Below, one piece after another: positions 23,445-35,289 of a stretch of 45,639 bases of DNA (the first letter of the stretch is position 1; each line of letters opens with the position of its first letter). Made by a program: the position numbers and the translations under genes. The notes under the pieces were generated by a model. The model saw nothing but the letters and a program-made list of their open reading frames with translations. It had not been told where the DNA came from and ran no database searches. This DNA comes from an uncultured Methylomonas sp. (GTDB lineage Bacteria; Pseudomonadota; Gammaproteobacteria; Methylococcales; Methylomonadaceae), in assembly GCA_936941155.1 (NCBI GenBank), contig CAKZJE010000013.1, positions 1 to 45,639 on the forward strand. The letters are read 5' to 3'.

Positions 23445-23500
23445 CACATTTACTCCAAACAAAATCAAACGGAGTATGATATATGCTAAGGACTTCAAAT

Positions 23501-24841
23501 TCAAGCAATGATTGCGTTTTTCACATCTTCGGCTAATTGTTGAGCGAGTGCCGTGACTGTTTTTTCATCACTACCTTCTACCATCACGCGAATTAATGGC
23601 TCAGTGCCTGATGCTCTTAACAAAATACGCCCATTTTTGCCTAAAACTTGTTCGGCAGCCGCAACAGATTTTTGAATTGCTGGTATTTCGGCTAAATTGA
23701 CTTTTTGAGCAACTTTTATATTTAGTAAGATTTGCGGATATTTTTGCATTCCAGACTTTAATTCGTGCAAGCTTTTTCCCGTTTCGTGCATTTGTTCTAG
23801 CACTTGTAACGCTGCTACAATTCCATCACCTGTTGTGGTTTTGTCCAAACAAATAATATGCCCAGAGTTTTCTCCACCTAAAATCCCCTTATGTTCCGTG
23901 AGCATCTCCATTACATACCGATCTCCTACTTGCGCCCGCAATAAAGAAATATTCAATTCTGCTAACGCTTTTTCCATTCCTAAGTTTGACATTAAAGTGC
24001 CAATCACAGGCGTATTTAACTGGTTTTTAGCTAGTCTGGATTGCGCAATAATATAAATTAGCTCATCACCATCGACAATTTCTCCTTTGTGATCAACCAT
24101 CACTACGCGGTCGCCATCACCATCAAAAGCGATTCCTAAGTCGGCCTGTTGTTCCAAAACTTTTGCGATTAAATTATTGGGTTTTGTTGATCCGCAATTA
24201 TCATTAATATTCAAACCATTAGGCTCGCAACCGATTTTAATAACTTCTGCACCTATTTCGCTAAACACATGAGGTGCTATGTGATATGTCGCACCATTGG
24301 CACAATCTAATACGATTTTCAGCCCTTTAAAATCTAATCCAGCAGGAATGGTGGCTTTACAAAACTCAATATATCGCCCTGCGGCATCCACAACTCGTTT
24401 AGCTTTACCTAAATTAGCAGAATCTACAGTGGTGATTGGTGCATCTAAATAGGCTTCGATTTGATGTTCCAAGTCATCGGGAAGTTTTGTACCTTCCACC
24501 GAAAAAAACTTAACCCCATTATCATAATAAGGATTATGCGATGCGCTAATTACAATCCCTGCTTTGGCTCGCAATGTACGGGTTAAATAAGCAATTGCAG
24601 GGGTTGGCATAGGCCCTAAAAGTCTTGTATCTACGCCAGCGGCAGAAAGTCCAGCTTCGAGTGCTGATTCAAACATATAACCAGAGATGCGCGTGTCTTT
24701 TCCTACTAATACAAAACCTTTGCCCTCATTCGCAAAAACACGCCCGACTGCCCAGCCTAGTTTTAGAAAAAAATCCGCAGTAATCGGTGCTTCACCCACT
24801 TTGCCTCTAATTCCATCTGTCCCAAAATATTTTTTTGCCAT
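23501..24841 (-). CDS. glmM: Phosphoglucosamine mutase
   Basis: This 446-residue enzyme makes glucosamine 1-phosphate from glucosamine 6-phosphate for peptidoglycan and lipopolysaccharide. It begins [19 protein letters not shown], has the phosphoserine loop VISASHNP (catalytic S101), the metal-binding DGDGDR loop and a C-terminal [12 protein letters not shown]. In related genomes folP lies between ftsH and glmM; here the gap is 96 bp and holds a terminator. Confidence 0.97.
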   Translation of the reverse strand: MAKKYFGTDGIRGKVGEAPITADFFLKLGWAVGRVFANEGKGFVLVGKDTRISGYMFESALEAGLSAAGVDTRLLGPMPTPAIAYLTRTLRAKAGIVISASHNPYYDNGVKFFSVEGTKLPDDLEHQIEAYLDAPITTVDSANLGKAKRVVDAAGRYIEFCKATIPAGLDFKGLKIVLDCANGATYHIAPHVFSEIGAEVIKIGCEPNGLNINDNCGSTKPNNLIAKVLEQQADLGIAFDGDGDRVVMVDHKGEIVDGDELIYIIAQSRLAKNQLNTPVIGTLMSNLGMEKALAELNISLLRAQVGDRYVMEMLTEHKGILGGENSGHIICLDKTTTGDGIVAALQVLEQMHETGKSLHELKSGMQKYPQILLNIKVAQKVNLAEIPAIQKSVAAAEQVLGKNGRILLRASGTEPLIRVMVEGSDEKTVTALAQQLAEDVKNAIIA

Positions 24842-24870
24842 TTTCTAACCTTTTTAAACGCTAAAAAAAA

Positions 24871-24897
24871 GGAGAGACCGAGGCCTCCCCTTTTTTT
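24871..24897 (-). terminator. Intrinsic terminator between ftsH and glmM
   Basis: A short GC-rich inverted repeat around 24871-24890 (GGAG...CTCC) is flanked by A8 on one side and T7 on the other, so it could work on both strands. It separates ftsH from glmM-tpiA-secG. Confidence 0.6.
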
Positions 24898-24937
24898 GAT
24901 TGACGATTAAAACAACGAGAGCTGTTTTATTTCAATT

Positions 24938-26863
24938 TTAAACTTGCTTGGCTGTATCACCTAAATGTGCTTCAGCTTTTTTTTCAAATTTATCATCTGA
25001 TTTTACGCCACTGCTAGGTGGTGTGCTGTCATCCCAGCCTTGTGGTTCACGCACTGGTTTACGATTCATCAAATCTTCAATTTGATATTTATCAATTGTT
25101 TCATATTTCATTAACGCATCTGCCATGGTATGCAAAATATCTTCATTTTCTTTTAAGATTTTTTCGGCACGTTGGTAGTTTTTGTCAATAATAGAGCGAA
25201 TTTCTTCATCAATAGTATGCGAAGTTTCTTCTGCTACTGATTTATGTTGTGTGACAGAGCGACCTAAAAAGACTTCGCCTTCTTCTTCACTATAAGCCAG
25301 TGGCCCTAAACGTTGCGATAAGCCCCATTTTGTTACCATATTCCGTGCTAATTCTGTTGCACGTTCAATATCGTTAGAAGCTCCAGTTGAAACTTGTTCC
25401 CAACCAAAAATCAACTCTTCGGCAATTCGTCCACCGTACAGACTAGAAATCATACTGTCTAGTTTTTGCTTGCTAGCACTGTATTGATCTCTTTCCGGCA
25501 AGAACATGGTTACACCTAATGCACGACCACGCGGCATGATGCTGATTTTGTAAACAGGATCGTGCTCAGGTACGATTCTACCAACAATCGCATGACCTGC
25601 TTCGTGATACGCTGTCATCCGTTTTTCTTTTTCGTCCATCACCATTGAGTGACGTTCTACACCCATAATCAGCTTGTCTTTGGCTTTTTCCAAATCGACC
25701 ATGCTGACGACACGTTTGTTTTCTCTAGCAGCAAACAAAGCAGCTTCATTGATTAAGTTAGCTAAATCAGCACCGGAAAATCCAGGTGTGCCTTGCGCAA
25801 TGTATTTCACAATAACATCACTGGCTGCGGGTACTTTTTTCATGTGGACATTCAGAATTTGTTCTCTGCCACGAACATCCGGCAAACCAACATTCACTTG
25901 TCTGTCAAAACGTCCTGGGCGCAATAACGCACTATCTAAAACATCAGCGCGGTTTGTGGCAGCAATCACAATAATGCCTTCATTGCCTTCAAAACCGTCC
26001 ATTTCTACCAATAATTGATTTAAGGTTTGCTCGCGTTCATCGTTACCACCGCCTAAACCTGCACCACGTTGCCGACCTACAGCGTCAATCTCATCAATGA
26101 AAATGATACAAGGCGCATGTTTTTTAGCTTGTTCAAACATATCCCTAACTCGTGATGCGCCAACACCTACGAACATTTCCACGAAATCAGAACCGGAAAT
26201 AGTAAAGAAAGGTACTTTAGCTTCACCTGCAATCGCTCGTGCTAACAAGGTTTTACCTGTTCCTGGAGGCCCTATCATCAATGCGCCGCAAGGTACTTTG
26301 CCGCCGAGTTTTTGATATTTGGATGGATCTTTTAAAAAGTCTACCATTTCGGTGACTTCTTCTTTTGCTTCATCACAACCTGCCACATCAGCAAAAGTGA
26401 CCTTGTTTTGGTCTTGCTCTAGCATTCGTGCTTTGCTTTTGCCAAATGACATTGCACCACGACCGCCTGCTCCGCCACCTTGCATTTGGCGCATAAAAAA
26501 CACCCAAACTGCAATCAATAATAAGATTGGCCCAAAAGAAATAAAAATCTGCATCAGCATTGAGGGCTGTTCAGGGGGTTGGGCTTTTATTTCTACGTTA
26601 TTAGCTAACAAATCATCGACTAAATGTGAATCATTAGGCGAGTAAGTTTTAAATTGCTCTCCTGTTTGCAATTTACCTTTAATGATTTTTTCGTCAATAT
26701 TAACCGTTTGTACTTGACCTGCTTTGACTGCGTCAATAAATTGGGAATAAGACCAAGAATCGTCCGCACGATTATTAGTTCGTGAGCCAAAGCTATTAAA
26801 TACCGACATCAATACTACGGCGATGACGACCCATAAAATTACATTTTTAACCATATCGTTCAC
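24938..26863 (-). CDS. ftsH: ATP-dependent zinc metalloprotease FtsH
   Basis: This 641-residue inner-membrane AAA+ protease degrades misassembled membrane proteins and short-lived regulators. It has two N-terminal membrane segments (7-24 and about 103-123), Walker A GPPGTGKT (198-205), Walker B IIFIDEID (253-260), an arginine-finger region and the zinc site HEAGH (420-424). The tail is polar. Length is normal. It lies after rlmE on the same strand, the usual order. Confidence 0.98.
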   Translation of the reverse strand: MNDMVKNVILWVVIAVVLMSVFNSFGSRTNNRADDSWSYSQFIDAVKAGQVQTVNIDEKIIKGKLQTGEQFKTYSPNDSHLVDDLLANNVEIKAQPPEQPSMLMQIFISFGPILLLIAVWVFFMRQMQGGGAGGRGAMSFGKSKARMLEQDQNKVTFADVAGCDEAKEEVTEMVDFLKDPSKYQKLGGKVPCGALMIGPPGTGKTLLARAIAGEAKVPFFTISGSDFVEMFVGVGASRVRDMFEQAKKHAPCIIFIDEIDAVGRQRGAGLGGGNDEREQTLNQLLVEMDGFEGNEGIIVIAATNRADVLDSALLRPGRFDRQVNVGLPDVRGREQILNVHMKKVPAASDVIVKYIAQGTPGFSGADLANLINEAALFAARENKRVVSMVDLEKAKDKLIMGVERHSMVMDEKEKRMTAYHEAGHAIVGRIVPEHDPVYKISIMPRGRALGVTMFLPERDQYSASKQKLDSMISSLYGGRIAEELIFGWEQVSTGASNDIERATELARNMVTKWGLSQRLGPLAYSEEEGEVFLGRSVTQHKSVAEETSHTIDEEIRSIIDKNYQRAEKILKENEDILHTMADALMKYETIDKYQIEDLMNRKPVREPQGWDDSTPPSSGVKSDDKFEKKAEAHLGDTAKQV

Positions 26864-27023
26864 GTTACTCGCTCCTGACCAGAACAGTCCTCATTATATA
26901 AATACACAGCGATTGTATCAGGAATTGCTATTCCTGCCTTTCGTAAATTTAGTTTATAGTCCCAAAACTATAAGTGTTGCGTAAAACTTAAATCCGTCCG
27001 AGAGATGTGGGGGTAGGGCAGTA

Positions 27024-27641
27024 TTATTTAAACCCCCTAGCAAGAATATAAACTTCAGTGCTTCTAGGGCGGGATGCTTTTGGTTTTCTAATCACTACAG
27101 AGGAAAAAGAGTTTTTTATTTGTTGATGATAAGCATCAAATCCCACACCTTGGAACATTTTCACCAGAAAAGTTCCTCCTTTACTCAAAACGTTTACAGC
27201 AGTGTCTAAAGCTAATTCACCCAAATAAATAGCACGCGCTTGATCAGCATCTTTATTACCACTTAGATTTGGTGCCATATCGGATAAAACCACGTTAATG
27301 ACCTCGCCGTCAAGCACTTCATACAATTGATTAAGCACTGATTCTTCTCTAAAATCACCTTGAATAAAATCGACACCTTCGAGAGGTTCCATCTCCAAAA
27401 TATCTAAAGCAATGATTTTATCTTGTTTACCAATAATTTGCCGCACATATTGTGACCAGCCCCCCGGAGCAGCTCCTAAATCGATAATATTCATTCCGGG
27501 CTTGATGATTTTATCTTTTTCCTGAATTTCTATCAGTTTAAAAATGGCTCTGGAACGATAACCGCGAGCTTGCGCGAGTTTGACATATTCATCGTTAAAA
27601 TGCTCTTGTAGCCATTGATTGCTGCTTTTACTTCGTGTCAT
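27024..27641 (-). CDS. rlmE: 23S rRNA (uridine-2'-O) methyltransferase RlmE (FtsJ)
   Basis: The 205-residue enzyme methylates U2552 of 23S rRNA in the large subunit. The SAM-binding motif is NIIDLGAAPGGWSQYV (about 51-66) and the K-D-K-E set starts with K35 (RAIFKLIEI), followed by VLSDMAPN and GTFLVKMFQG. It is divergent from yhbY; both promoters must share about 45 bp. Confidence 0.97.
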   Translation of the reverse strand: MTRSKSSNQWLQEHFNDEYVKLAQARGYRSRAIFKLIEIQEKDKIIKPGMNIIDLGAAPGGWSQYVRQIIGKQDKIIALDILEMEPLEGVDFIQGDFREESVLNQLYEVLDGEVINVVLSDMAPNLSGNKDADQARAIYLGELALDTAVNVLSKGGTFLVKMFQGVGFDAYHQQIKNSFSSVVIRKPKASRPRSTEVYILARGFK

Positions 27642-27686
27642 AGTGTTTTCGTGTAGAATTGCATTATTTTTTTGTGAGGAATCAGT

Positions 27687-27953
27687 GTGAATGCTGCTGA
27701 AATAAGAAAGTTAAGAGCAACCGCTCATAATTTAAACCCTGTAGTGATGATTGGTCAGGCAGGGCTTACCGCTGCTGTGTTGGCAGAAATTGATGGAGCT
27801 TTAAATGCACATGAACTGATTAAGATAAAGATTCGCGCTGAAAAAGAAGAGCGTATTCAGATTAGCCAACAAATTTGTGCAGAATCAGGTGCGGAACTAG
27901 TGCAAAATATTGGTCAAATTACTGTGGTTTATAGGAAAAACCCGGATAAATAA
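27687..27953 (+). CDS. yhbY: Ribosome assembly RNA-binding protein YhbY
   Basis: This 88-residue CRM-domain protein binds pre-50S particles. It reads LRATAHNLNPVVMIGQAGLT, then ALNAHELIKIKIRAEKEER with the GxxG-like loop. The start is GTG 27687 with GAGG 7 nt before. Divergent from rlmE and convergent with greA. Confidence 0.92.
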   Translation: MNAAEIRKLRATAHNLNPVVMIGQAGLTAAVLAEIDGALNAHELIKIKIRAEKEERIQISQQICAESGAELVQNIGQITVVYRKNPDK

Positions 27954-27960
27954 AAATAGT

Positions 27961-27991
27961 AGACCTAGCTTTTTTTTAACAGGCTAGGTCT
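27961..27991. terminator. Hairpin between convergent yhbY and greA
   Basis: AGACCTAGC pairs with GCTAGGTCT over a 13-nt loop. On the minus strand it is followed by ACTATTTTTATTT, so it probably ends greA transcription; it may also serve yhbY. Confidence 0.65.
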
Positions 27992-28007
27992 GCCTTACTG
28001 CGAAAAC

Positions 28008-28484
28008 TTAAATATATTGAATCGCCAAAATTTCGTATTCAATATTGCCACTAGGAGCTTTCACAATCACAACATCTTCAACTTCTTTGCCAATCAAAGC
28101 TCTGGCAATGGGCGATCCTACTGAAATTCGACCTTCTTTAATGTCCGCTTCATCTTCACCGACAATTTGATACGTCACAACATCACCTGTTTCGATATTT
28201 TCAATTTCGACTGTTGCACCAAAAATCACTTTTCCATTAGCCTCAACGCGGGTGACATCAATAATTTGTGCGTTAGATAATTTCGCCTCAATTTCGGCAA
28301 TGCGTCCTTCTGAAAAGCTTTGTTGCTCTTTTGCAGCGTGATACTCGGCATTTTCTTTTAAATCGCCATGTGCACGGGCTTCAGAAATTGCGGCAACAAT
28401 GCGTGGGCGAACCACAGATTTTAAATTTTCTAACTCTGCACGCAATTTATTTGCGCCATTAATGGTTAGAGGAACTTTATTCAT
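28008..28484 (-). CDS. greA: Transcription elongation factor GreA
   Basis: This 158-residue factor rescues backtracked RNA polymerase. The N-terminal coiled coil ([40 protein letters not shown]) carries the acidic tip residues, and the C-terminal FKBP-like domain has [19 protein letters not shown]. It follows carB in the usual order. Confidence 0.97.
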   Translation of the reverse strand: MNKVPLTINGANKLRAELENLKSVVRPRIVAAISEARAHGDLKENAEYHAAKEQQSFSEGRIAEIEAKLSNAQIIDVTRVEANGKVIFGATVEIENIETGDVVTYQIVGEDEADIKEGRISVGSPIARALIGKEVEDVVIVKAPSGNIEYEILAIQYI

Positions 28485-28608
28485 TGATAACTCCAGATGT
28501 TATTATTTTTATTCTGCAATGCAGTTAAACACAAAACAATATTTAGTAGACACAACGCCCGATGACAAACATCAGGCGTTGATAAAAGAAAAAATGCAGG
28601 GTGAAATT

Positions 28609-31600
28609 TTAAACTTGAGTTTCCAGACTCTTGTGCAAATCCTGCAAACAGTTGACGCTACCCGCGTCTAATTCTCCCAACGCATAACAAGCCGCTCTTG
28701 CCCCTGCTAAGGTTGTGTAATAGGTGACTCTATGTTGTAGAGCTTCTCTACGCATGGTAAATGAATCAGAAATCGCTTTTTTGCCTTCAGTGGTGTTTAT
28801 AATCATTTGAATTTGATCATTTTTAATCATATCGACGGTATTAGGGCGACCTTGATTGACTTTACACACTTCAACGCATGGAATTCCAGCTGCTTTTAAA
28901 ACCCGTGCTGTGCCGCGTGTGGCAACAATTTCGTAGTTTTTCTCGACCAGCATTTGCGCAATTTCAGCAATTTTAGGCTTATCGGCATCACGAATACTCA
29001 TTAACACTTTGCCGCTATGACTTAAATCTACGCCTGCCGCACGTTGCGATTTTGCAAACGCTTCACCAAACGTTTTGCCAACCCCCATGACTTCGCCTGT
29101 GGATTTCATTTCGGGCCCTAATAAAGGGTCAACGCCAGGAAATTTAATGAATGGGAATACTGCTTCTTTCACTGAAAAATAATCAGGAATGCGCTCTTCA
29201 GTCACACCTTGTTGTTTCAACGACTGACCAACCATCACCCGCGCGGCGATTTTAGCCAGTGGATAACCTGTCGCTTTCGAGACAAACGGCGAGGTGCGCG
29301 AAGCTCTAGGGTTCACTTCCAGCACATAAATATCTTCACCTTGAATCGCAAACTGCACGTTCATCAAGCCTCTAACCCCTAAAGCTTCAGCCATCACGCC
29401 CACTTGGTAGCGAAGTTTATCTTGAATTTCCATCTCCAAATCATAAGGCGGCAATGAACAGGCTGAATCGCCAGAATGTACTCCCGCTTGTTCGATGTGT
29501 TCCATCAAACCGCCAATCAGCACAGTTTCGCCGTCATAAATTGCATCCACGTCCATTTCTACCGCGTCATCTAAAAAGCGGTCTAATAGCACAGGCGAAT
29601 CATTAGAAACGTTAACGGCTTCTTTCATGTAGCGGCGCAAACCTTCTTCATTAAACACAATTTCCATCGCCCGACCGCCTAAAACATAAGACGGACGCAC
29701 CACCAATGGATAACCCAACGTTTTGGCAGAATTCACCGCTTGGTCAACTGAACGTGCAGTGGCATTCGGTGGTTGTTTCAGGTTCAAACGCTCTAATAAT
29801 TTTTGGAAACGTTCGCGGTCTTCCGCTAAATCAATCGAATCAGGTGAGGTGCCGATAATTGGCGCACCTGCGGCTTCCAAAGCGCGGGCTAATTTCAGCG
29901 GTGTTTGTCCGCCATATTGCACAATCACACCTTTGGGTTTTTCTAACTGAATTATTTCTAACACATCTTCCAGTGTTAAGGGTTCAAAATACAGACGGTC
30001 AGACGTATCAAAATCGGTCGAAACAGTTTCAGGATTGCAGTTAATCATGATGGTTTCATAGCCATCTTCACGCAATGCTAACGCGGCATGAACACAGCAA
30101 TAATCGAATTCAATCCCTTGTCCAATGCGATTCGGGCCACCGCCTAAAATAATGATTTTTTCTTTATCAGAGACTCGTGCTTCGCATTCGCGCTCATAAG
30201 TGGAATATAAATAAGCAGTATCGGAAGAAAATTCGGCAGCGCAAGAGTCAATGCGCTTATAAACCGGACGAATGCCATGTTTATGGCGCACATTACGCAC
30301 TTCTGATTCGCTGGAATCCAATAATTTTGCTAATCGCGCATCGGAAAAACCTTTACGTTTTAATTGGAATATTTCATTGGCTTTTAGTCCTGATAACGTT
30401 TTGTTTTTTAAAGATTTTTCAGATAAAACTAAATCTTCCAGTTGCGCCAAAAACCACGGATCAATTTTGCTGGCATCGTGGATTTCTTCCAAGCTCATGC
30501 CCGCACGGAACGCATCGGCAACATACCACAAGCGGTCTGCGCCCGGATGACGCATTTCGCGCTGCATGGTGTCCATTGCATCTTCTTCCGTTAAATCAAC
30601 GATTTCATCTAATCCGCTGACCCCAATTTCTAAACCGCGCAAAGCTTTTTGCAACGATTCTTGAAATGTGCGCCCGATTGCCATCACTTCGCCCACCGAT
30701 TTCATTTGCGTGGTTAAACGGTCATCAGCTTGCGGGAATTTTTCAAAGGTAAAACGCGGCACTTTTGTGACCACATAATCAATCGAAGGTTCAAAAGAAG
30801 CCGGAGTTTTGCCGCCCGTGATTTCATTTTTCAACTCATCCAGCGTATAACCAACGGCTAATTTCGCAGCAACTTTAGCAATCGGAAAACCTGTCGCTTT
30901 TGATGCTAACGCGGAAGAGCGTGACACGCGCGGATTCATTTCAATCACAATCAAGCGACCATTTTGTGGATTCACAGCAAATTGCACGTTAGAGCCGCCA
31001 GTGTCCACGCCGATTTCCCGCAATACTGCGAGCGAGGCATTCCGCAGAATTTGATATTCTTTATCGGTCAAGGTTTGCGAGGGAGCTACAGTGATAGAGT
31101 CGCCCGTATGCACGCCCATCGGGTCGAAGTTTTCAATCGAGCAGACGATGATGCAGTTGTCTTTCCGATCCCGCACCACCTCCATTTCGTACTCTTTCCA
31201 ACCGAGCAACGATTCTTCAATCAATAGCTCGTTAGTCGGTGACAGATACAAACCGCGTTCACAAATCGCCACAAATTCTTCTTTGTTATAGGCAATGCCA
31301 CCGCCGCTACCGCCCATTGTGAAAGACGGGCGAATCACAGTGGGATAGCCAACTTCTTTTTGTGCAGCTAAAGCTTCTTCCATGGTGTGAGCAATTCTGG
31401 ATTTTGCCACTTCTAAATTGATGCGGCGCATGGCTTGGTTGAACAAAGCACGATCTTCCGCCATGTTAATCGCGTCTTTGGTTGCACCGATCATCTGCAC
31501 GTTATATTTTGCCAATACGCCGTGTTTGTCTAACGCCAGAGCGCAGTTCAGCGCGGTTTGTCCACCCATCGTTGGCAAAATTGCATCGGGGCGTTCTTTT

Positions 31601-31836
31601 TCGATGATTTTTTCCACCGTTTGCCAGTCAATCGGCTCGATGTAAATCGCGTCCGCCATGTCGGGGTCGGTCATGATGGTGGCAGGATTGGAGTTGACCA
31701 GAATCACGCGGTAGCCTTCCTCGCGCAAGGCTTTACAGGCTTGAGTGCCGGAGTAGTCGAATTCGCAGGCTTGTCCAATGACGATAGGGCCTGCGCCTAA
31801 TAATAGGATGGATTTTATGTCGGTTCTTTTTGGCAT
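28609..31836 (-). CDS. carB: Carbamoyl-phosphate synthase large subunit
   Basis: The 1075-residue subunit makes carbamoyl phosphate from bicarbonate, ATP and ammonia handed over by CarA, for pyrimidines and arginine. It has two homologous ATP-grasp halves ([20 protein letters not shown] and [20 protein letters not shown]) and a C-terminal allosteric MGS-type domain with [20 protein letters not shown]. It starts 21 bp after carA. Confidence 0.98.
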   Translation of the reverse strand: MPKRTDIKSILLLGAGPIVIGQACEFDYSGTQACKALREEGYRVILVNSNPATIMTDPDMADAIYIEPIDWQTVEKIIEKERPDAILPTMGGQTALNCALALDKHGVLAKYNVQMIGATKDAINMAEDRALFNQAMRRINLEVAKSRIAHTMEEALAAQKEVGYPTVIRPSFTMGGSGGGIAYNKEEFVAICERGLYLSPTNELLIEESLLGWKEYEMEVVRDRKDNCIIVCSIENFDPMGVHTGDSITVAPSQTLTDKEYQILRNASLAVLREIGVDTGGSNVQFAVNPQNGRLIVIEMNPRVSRSSALASKATGFPIAKVAAKLAVGYTLDELKNEITGGKTPASFEPSIDYVVTKVPRFTFEKFPQADDRLTTQMKSVGEVMAIGRTFQESLQKALRGLEIGVSGLDEIVDLTEEDAMDTMQREMRHPGADRLWYVADAFRAGMSLEEIHDASKIDPWFLAQLEDLVLSEKSLKNKTLSGLKANEIFQLKRKGFSDARLAKLLDSSESEVRNVRHKHGIRPVYKRIDSCAAEFSSDTAYLYSTYERECEARVSDKEKIIILGGGPNRIGQGIEFDYCCVHAALALREDGYETIMINCNPETVSTDFDTSDRLYFEPLTLEDVLEIIQLEKPKGVIVQYGGQTPLKLARALEAAGAPIIGTSPDSIDLAEDRERFQKLLERLNLKQPPNATARSVDQAVNSAKTLGYPLVVRPSYVLGGRAMEIVFNEEGLRRYMKEAVNVSNDSPVLLDRFLDDAVEMDVDAIYDGETVLIGGLMEHIEQAGVHSGDSACSLPPYDLEMEIQDKLRYQVGVMAEALGVRGLMNVQFAIQGEDIYVLEVNPRASRTSPFVSKATGYPLAKIAARVMVGQSLKQQGVTEERIPDYFSVKEAVFPFIKFPGVDPLLGPEMKSTGEVMGVGKTFGEAFAKSQRAAGVDLSHSGKVLMSIRDADKPKIAEIAQMLVEKNYEIVATRGTARVLKAAGIPCVEVCKVNQGRPNTVDMIKNDQIQMIINTTEGKKAISDSFTMRREALQHRVTYYTTLAGARAACYALGELDAGSVNCLQDLHKSLETQV

Positions 31837-31857
31837 GTTGATACTACTTGAAAACGA

Positions 31858-33000
31858 TTAATGAGCGGCGTGATTTTTTGCGGTTTCCATGAGTGCAATG
31901 AAATCATCAAACAATGCTTCTACATCATGTGGCCCTGGACTGGCTTCAGGATGCCCTTGAAAACTGAATGCAGGAACATCTGTGCGTTTCAGTCCTTGCA
32001 AGCTGCCATCAAATAAAGAGTGATACGTCGCAACCATATTCGCTGGCAAGGTTGCCTCATCCACCGCAAAACCATGATTTTGACTGCTAATCATCACTTT
32101 ACCTGTCGCTTTTTCTTGCACCGGATGATTCGCACCGTGATGACCAAATTTCATTTTTACGGTTTTTGCACCACTGGCTAAGGCTAATAATTGATGACCT
32201 AAACAAATGCCGAACACAGGAGTTTTAGTTTCCAGAATGATTTTAATCGCTTCGATTGCGTAATCACAAGGTTCAGGGTCGCCAGGGCCATTGGATAAAA
32301 ACACGCCATCAGGATTCATGGCTAAGACATCAGCAGCAGAGGTTTTTGCAGGAACTACCGTCACGCGACAACCGCGATTAACCAATAATCGCAAGATATT
32401 ACGTTTAATACCAAAATCATAAGCCACCACATGTTTGGTTAAGTTTTCACCAACGCTGTGTCCGCTTTTCAAATTCCAAGTATTTTCTGTCCATTCATAA
32501 ATTTCAGCAGTTGTGACTTCTTTTGCTAAATCCATGCCTTTTAAACCAGCAAAGCCAGAAATCGCAGCTTGTGCGGTTTCAACATCCACAGATTCACCAG
32601 CGACAATCGCCCCACGTTGTGCACCTTTATCACGCAAAAGTCTAGTTAATTGGCGGGTATCAATATCAGCAATGGCAACGACATTATTATCTTCTAAGTA
32701 TTGTGATAATGTTTTTTCAGACCGCCAGTTGCTTGATAGCAAAGGTAAGTCACGAATCACTAAACCGCTGGCAAAAACACCAACTGACTCATCATCTTCG
32801 CTATTTGTGCCAGTGTTACCAATATGCGGATAAGTCAAAGTGACAATTTGCCGTGCATAAGACGGGTCGCTTAAAATTTCCTGATAGCCTGCCATCGCGG
32901 TATTGAATACCACTTCACCCGCGCAGCAGCCATCTGCACCTATGGAGACACCGTTAAATACCGTTCCATCTTCTAACACCAACAATGCAGGTTTACTCAA
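31858..33000 (-). CDS. carA: Carbamoyl-phosphate synthase small subunit
   Basis: The 380-residue subunit hydrolyses glutamine and passes ammonia to CarB. The class I glutamine amidotransferase triad is C266 (FGICLGHQ), H350 and E352 ([11 protein letters not shown]). The start is a TTG codon at 32998-33000, after GAGGGTGAG; the protein begins [12 protein letters not shown], aligned with E. coli CarA, which also starts with UUG. An intrinsic terminator lies in the leader (33022-33055), about 21 nt before the start. Confidence 0.97.
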   Translation of the reverse strand: MSKPALLVLEDGTVFNGVSIGADGCCAGEVVFNTAMAGYQEILSDPSYARQIVTLTYPHIGNTGTNSEDDESVGVFASGLVIRDLPLLSSNWRSEKTLSQYLEDNNVVAIADIDTRQLTRLLRDKGAQRGAIVAGESVDVETAQAAISGFAGLKGMDLAKEVTTAEIYEWTENTWNLKSGHSVGENLTKHVVAYDFGIKRNILRLLVNRGCRVTVVPAKTSAADVLAMNPDGVFLSNGPGDPEPCDYAIEAIKIILETKTPVFGICLGHQLLALASGAKTVKMKFGHHGANHPVQEKATGKVMISSQNHGFAVDEATLPANMVATYHSLFDGSLQGLKRTDVPAFSFQGHPEASPGPHDVEALFDDFIALMETAKNHAAH

Positions 33001-33015
33001 AATCTCACCCTCACA

Positions 33016-33055
33016 CGAAAAAACGGGATGCGCTTTTATCTAAGGGCATCCCGTT
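33016..33055 (-). terminator. Terminator or attenuator in the carA leader
   Basis: On the minus strand AACGGGATGC pairs perfectly with GCATCCCGTT over a 14-nt loop and is followed by a T run. It lies between the end of the TauE gene and the carA start, leaving no space for a promoter after it. It either ends TauE transcripts with car read-through, or is an attenuator of carAB. Confidence 0.8.
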
Positions 33056-33177
33056 GTAAAAAATAAAAATTGGCTAATTGTACGAGATTATGCGTTATTG
33101 GTCATTAAGAATCTTCTAATCAGAGCTGTACGTTATATCCTGTGCCTTACCTCGTAAATTACAAAACGCTGTATATA

Positions 33178-33972
33178 TTAATACCACAGCATTTTAATGG
33201 ACATTAAAAATAAGATTAACGCAAAATAACGTTTTAATTTTGCTGCGGGCAAGACATGAGCTAGCTTTGCTCCGATTGGAGCAGTAAAAATACTGCACAA
33301 AGCAATGCCGAAAAAAGCAGGTAAATAAATATAACCAAAGCTGCCATCGGGTAAGCCTGTATGTTTCATGCCTAAGATGATGTAGCTGATGCTAGCTGAT
33401 AACGCAAGTGGAAAACCACAAGCACTTGAAATGGCAACGGCATTTTTCACATTCACTTTTCGGTGCACTAAATACGGTACAGTTAATGTGCCGCCGCCTG
33501 TTCCTAACAAAGCAGAAACGCCGCCAATCAAAATACCTACCATATAATCAAGTAAAGGAGTTTCTTCTAACTCATCTGGAGTATTAGGATCGAGTTGTAA
33601 CAATATCTGCAATGAAAAGAAAAACAAAAATGTGGCAAAAATCAGTTTTAAATGATCTGCACTAATATGTTCTGCTGCAAACGAACCTGCAATCACTCCT
33701 ATCGTAATTCCAAAGCTCAGATAAAGCACTTTGTCCCACAGCACATAACCGCGTTTATGATGTGCAAAAGTGGAAGAAAGCGAGGTAAACATGACAGTGG
33801 CTAAAGAAGTTGCGATTGCCATAATCATCACCAGTTCTTCAGGAATACCGTGCAATGCCAACATCCAAACTAAGACTGGCACAATCACCGTGCCTCCGCC
33901 TATTCCAAATAGACCCGCAGTTAAGCCCGCGATTGCACCTAATAATAAACTTGCTAAAAAAAACTCAATCAT
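33178..33972 (-). CDS. TauE/SafE family membrane transporter
   Basis: This 264-residue integral membrane protein has about eight hydrophobic segments and the two related signature loops LTAGLFGIGGGTVIVPVLVW (residues 16-35) and SALLGTGGGTLTVPYLVHRK of the DUF81/TauE-SafE family. Members export sulphite, sulphonates or other anions. The substrate is not visible; near carAB the usual neighbour would be dapB, which is absent. AGGA lies 5 nt before the ATG. It ends 178 bp before carA. Confidence 0.9.
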   Translation of the reverse strand: MIEFFLASLLLGAIAGLTAGLFGIGGGTVIVPVLVWMLALHGIPEELVMIMAIATSLATVMFTSLSSTFAHHKRGYVLWDKVLYLSFGITIGVIAGSFAAEHISADHLKLIFATFLFFFSLQILLQLDPNTPDELEETPLLDYMVGILIGGVSALLGTGGGTLTVPYLVHRKVNVKNAVAISSACGFPLALSASISYIILGMKHTGLPDGSFGYIYLPAFFGIALCSIFTAPIGAKLAHVLPAAKLKRYFALILFLMSIKMLWY

Positions 33973-34053
33973 TTGTTCCTGTTACCTGTAAGAATCTAAA
34001 ATATGCTTTGACTATGCTATTCTACCTACATCTTTCAGATACGCTTAACAAAC

Positions 34054-35289
34054 ATGATGAAAACTTTTTTAGTTGGCGGTGCAGTGCGCGACCAATTACT
34101 GAACTATCCGGTGCGAGAACGCGATTGGGTGGTAATCGGCGAAACACCAGAAACCATGCAGGCACAAGGATTTTTAGCCGTAGGAAAAGACTTTCCAGTC
34201 TTTTTGCATCCGAAAAGCCACGAAGAATATGCGCTAGCACGAACAGAACGCAAAACGGCACACGGTTATAAAGGTTTTGCCGTTCATGCCAGCCCAGAAG
34301 TCACATTAGAAGAGGATTTAATTCGTCGCGATTTAACCATTAATGCAATGGCGATGGACGAAAATGGCAACATTATTGATCCTTATCACGGACAAGTGGA
34401 TTTAAAAAATAAAATCTTTCGGCACGTTTCGCCCGCTTTTACAGAAGACCCGGTGCGGGTGTTGCGAATCGCCCGTTTTGCCGCACGTTATGCACATTTA
34501 GGGTTTCGTTTGGCAGAAGAAACTCGTGAACTGATGGAGCAAATGGTCGCAGAAGGCGAGGTTGACCATCTAGTTGCGGAACGAGTGTGGGCTGAATTGC
34601 ATAAAGCATTACATGAGCAAACACCGAGTGCATTTTTTTATACTTTGAAAGAATGCCAAGCCTTGCAGCGGATTTTTCCTGAAATTTATAATCTATTTGG
34701 CGTGCCACAACCCGCGCAGCATCATCCTGAAATTGATACAGGCATTCACAGCTTGATGTGTTTAGAACAAGCGGCGCAATTATCAGCAAAACCTACGGTA
34801 CGATTTGCCGCGCTGGTGCATGATTTCGGTAAAGCCTTAACCGAGGCGGAAATTTTGCCGCATCATTATGGACACGAGAAAAAAGGTTTAAGAACTTTAG
34901 AGAGTTTTTGCCAACGATTGCGTGTGCCAAATGAATTCAAATACTTAGCTATGCAAGTGATGGAGCATCATACTCATTGTCATACTGTGTTTAAATTACG
35001 CGCAAACACATTAACCGATATTTTGTTAAATTTAGGCGCGTTTAAAAAAGGGGCTGACCTCGAAGATTTTTTGCTCAGTTGCCAAGCCGATGCGCAAGGG
35101 CGATTAGGGAAAGAAATACAGCCTTATCCGCAAGCCGATTACATCAGAAAAGCGATGCAAGCCGCCAATCAAATTGACACAAAAGCAGTTCTGGCAAGCG
35201 GCAAACGCGGGGCGCAAATTGGTGAAGCGATTCGTGCTTTACGAATTAACGCCATTACGCAAATGATTAAAAATGAGTATCCAGCTTGA
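34054..35289 (+). CDS. cca: CCA tRNA nucleotidyltransferase (multifunctional, with HD domain)
   Basis: This 411-residue enzyme repairs the CCA end of tRNAs. The nucleotidyltransferase head reads FLVGGAVRDQLLNYPVRERD; the first catalytic carboxylate is E22 rather than the usual Asp (RERDW versus KDRDW in E. coli). Then come EEYALARTERK, RRDLTINAMA and EDPVRVLRIARFAARY. The C-terminal HD phosphohydrolase domain has VRFAALVHDFGKAL. Either of two adjacent ATGs (34054, 34057) could start it. The stop overlaps the TTG start of the next gene by 4 nt. Confidence 0.96.
   Translation: MMKTFLVGGAVRDQLLNYPVRERDWVVIGETPETMQAQGFLAVGKDFPVFLHPKSHEEYALARTERKTAHGYKGFAVHASPEVTLEEDLIRRDLTINAMAMDENGNIIDPYHGQVDLKNKIFRHVSPAFTEDPVRVLRIARFAARYAHLGFRLAEETRELMEQMVAEGEVDHLVAERVWAELHKALHEQTPSAFFYTLKECQALQRIFPEIYNLFGVPQPAQHHPEIDTGIHSLMCLEQAAQLSAKPTVRFAALVHDFGKALTEAEILPHHYGHEKKGLRTLESFCQRLRVPNEFKYLAMQVMEHHTHCHTVFKLRANTLTDILLNLGAFKKGADLEDFLLSCQADAQGRLGKEIQPYPQADYIRKAMQAANQIDTKAVLASGKRGAQIGEAIRALRINAITQMIKNEYPA

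Noticed and set aside
26880-26990. Regulatory hairpin before ftsH (TTTATAGTCCCAAAACTATAA)
   Set aside because: The stem is short and AT-rich, and no promoter or heat-shock site could be assigned with any confidence.
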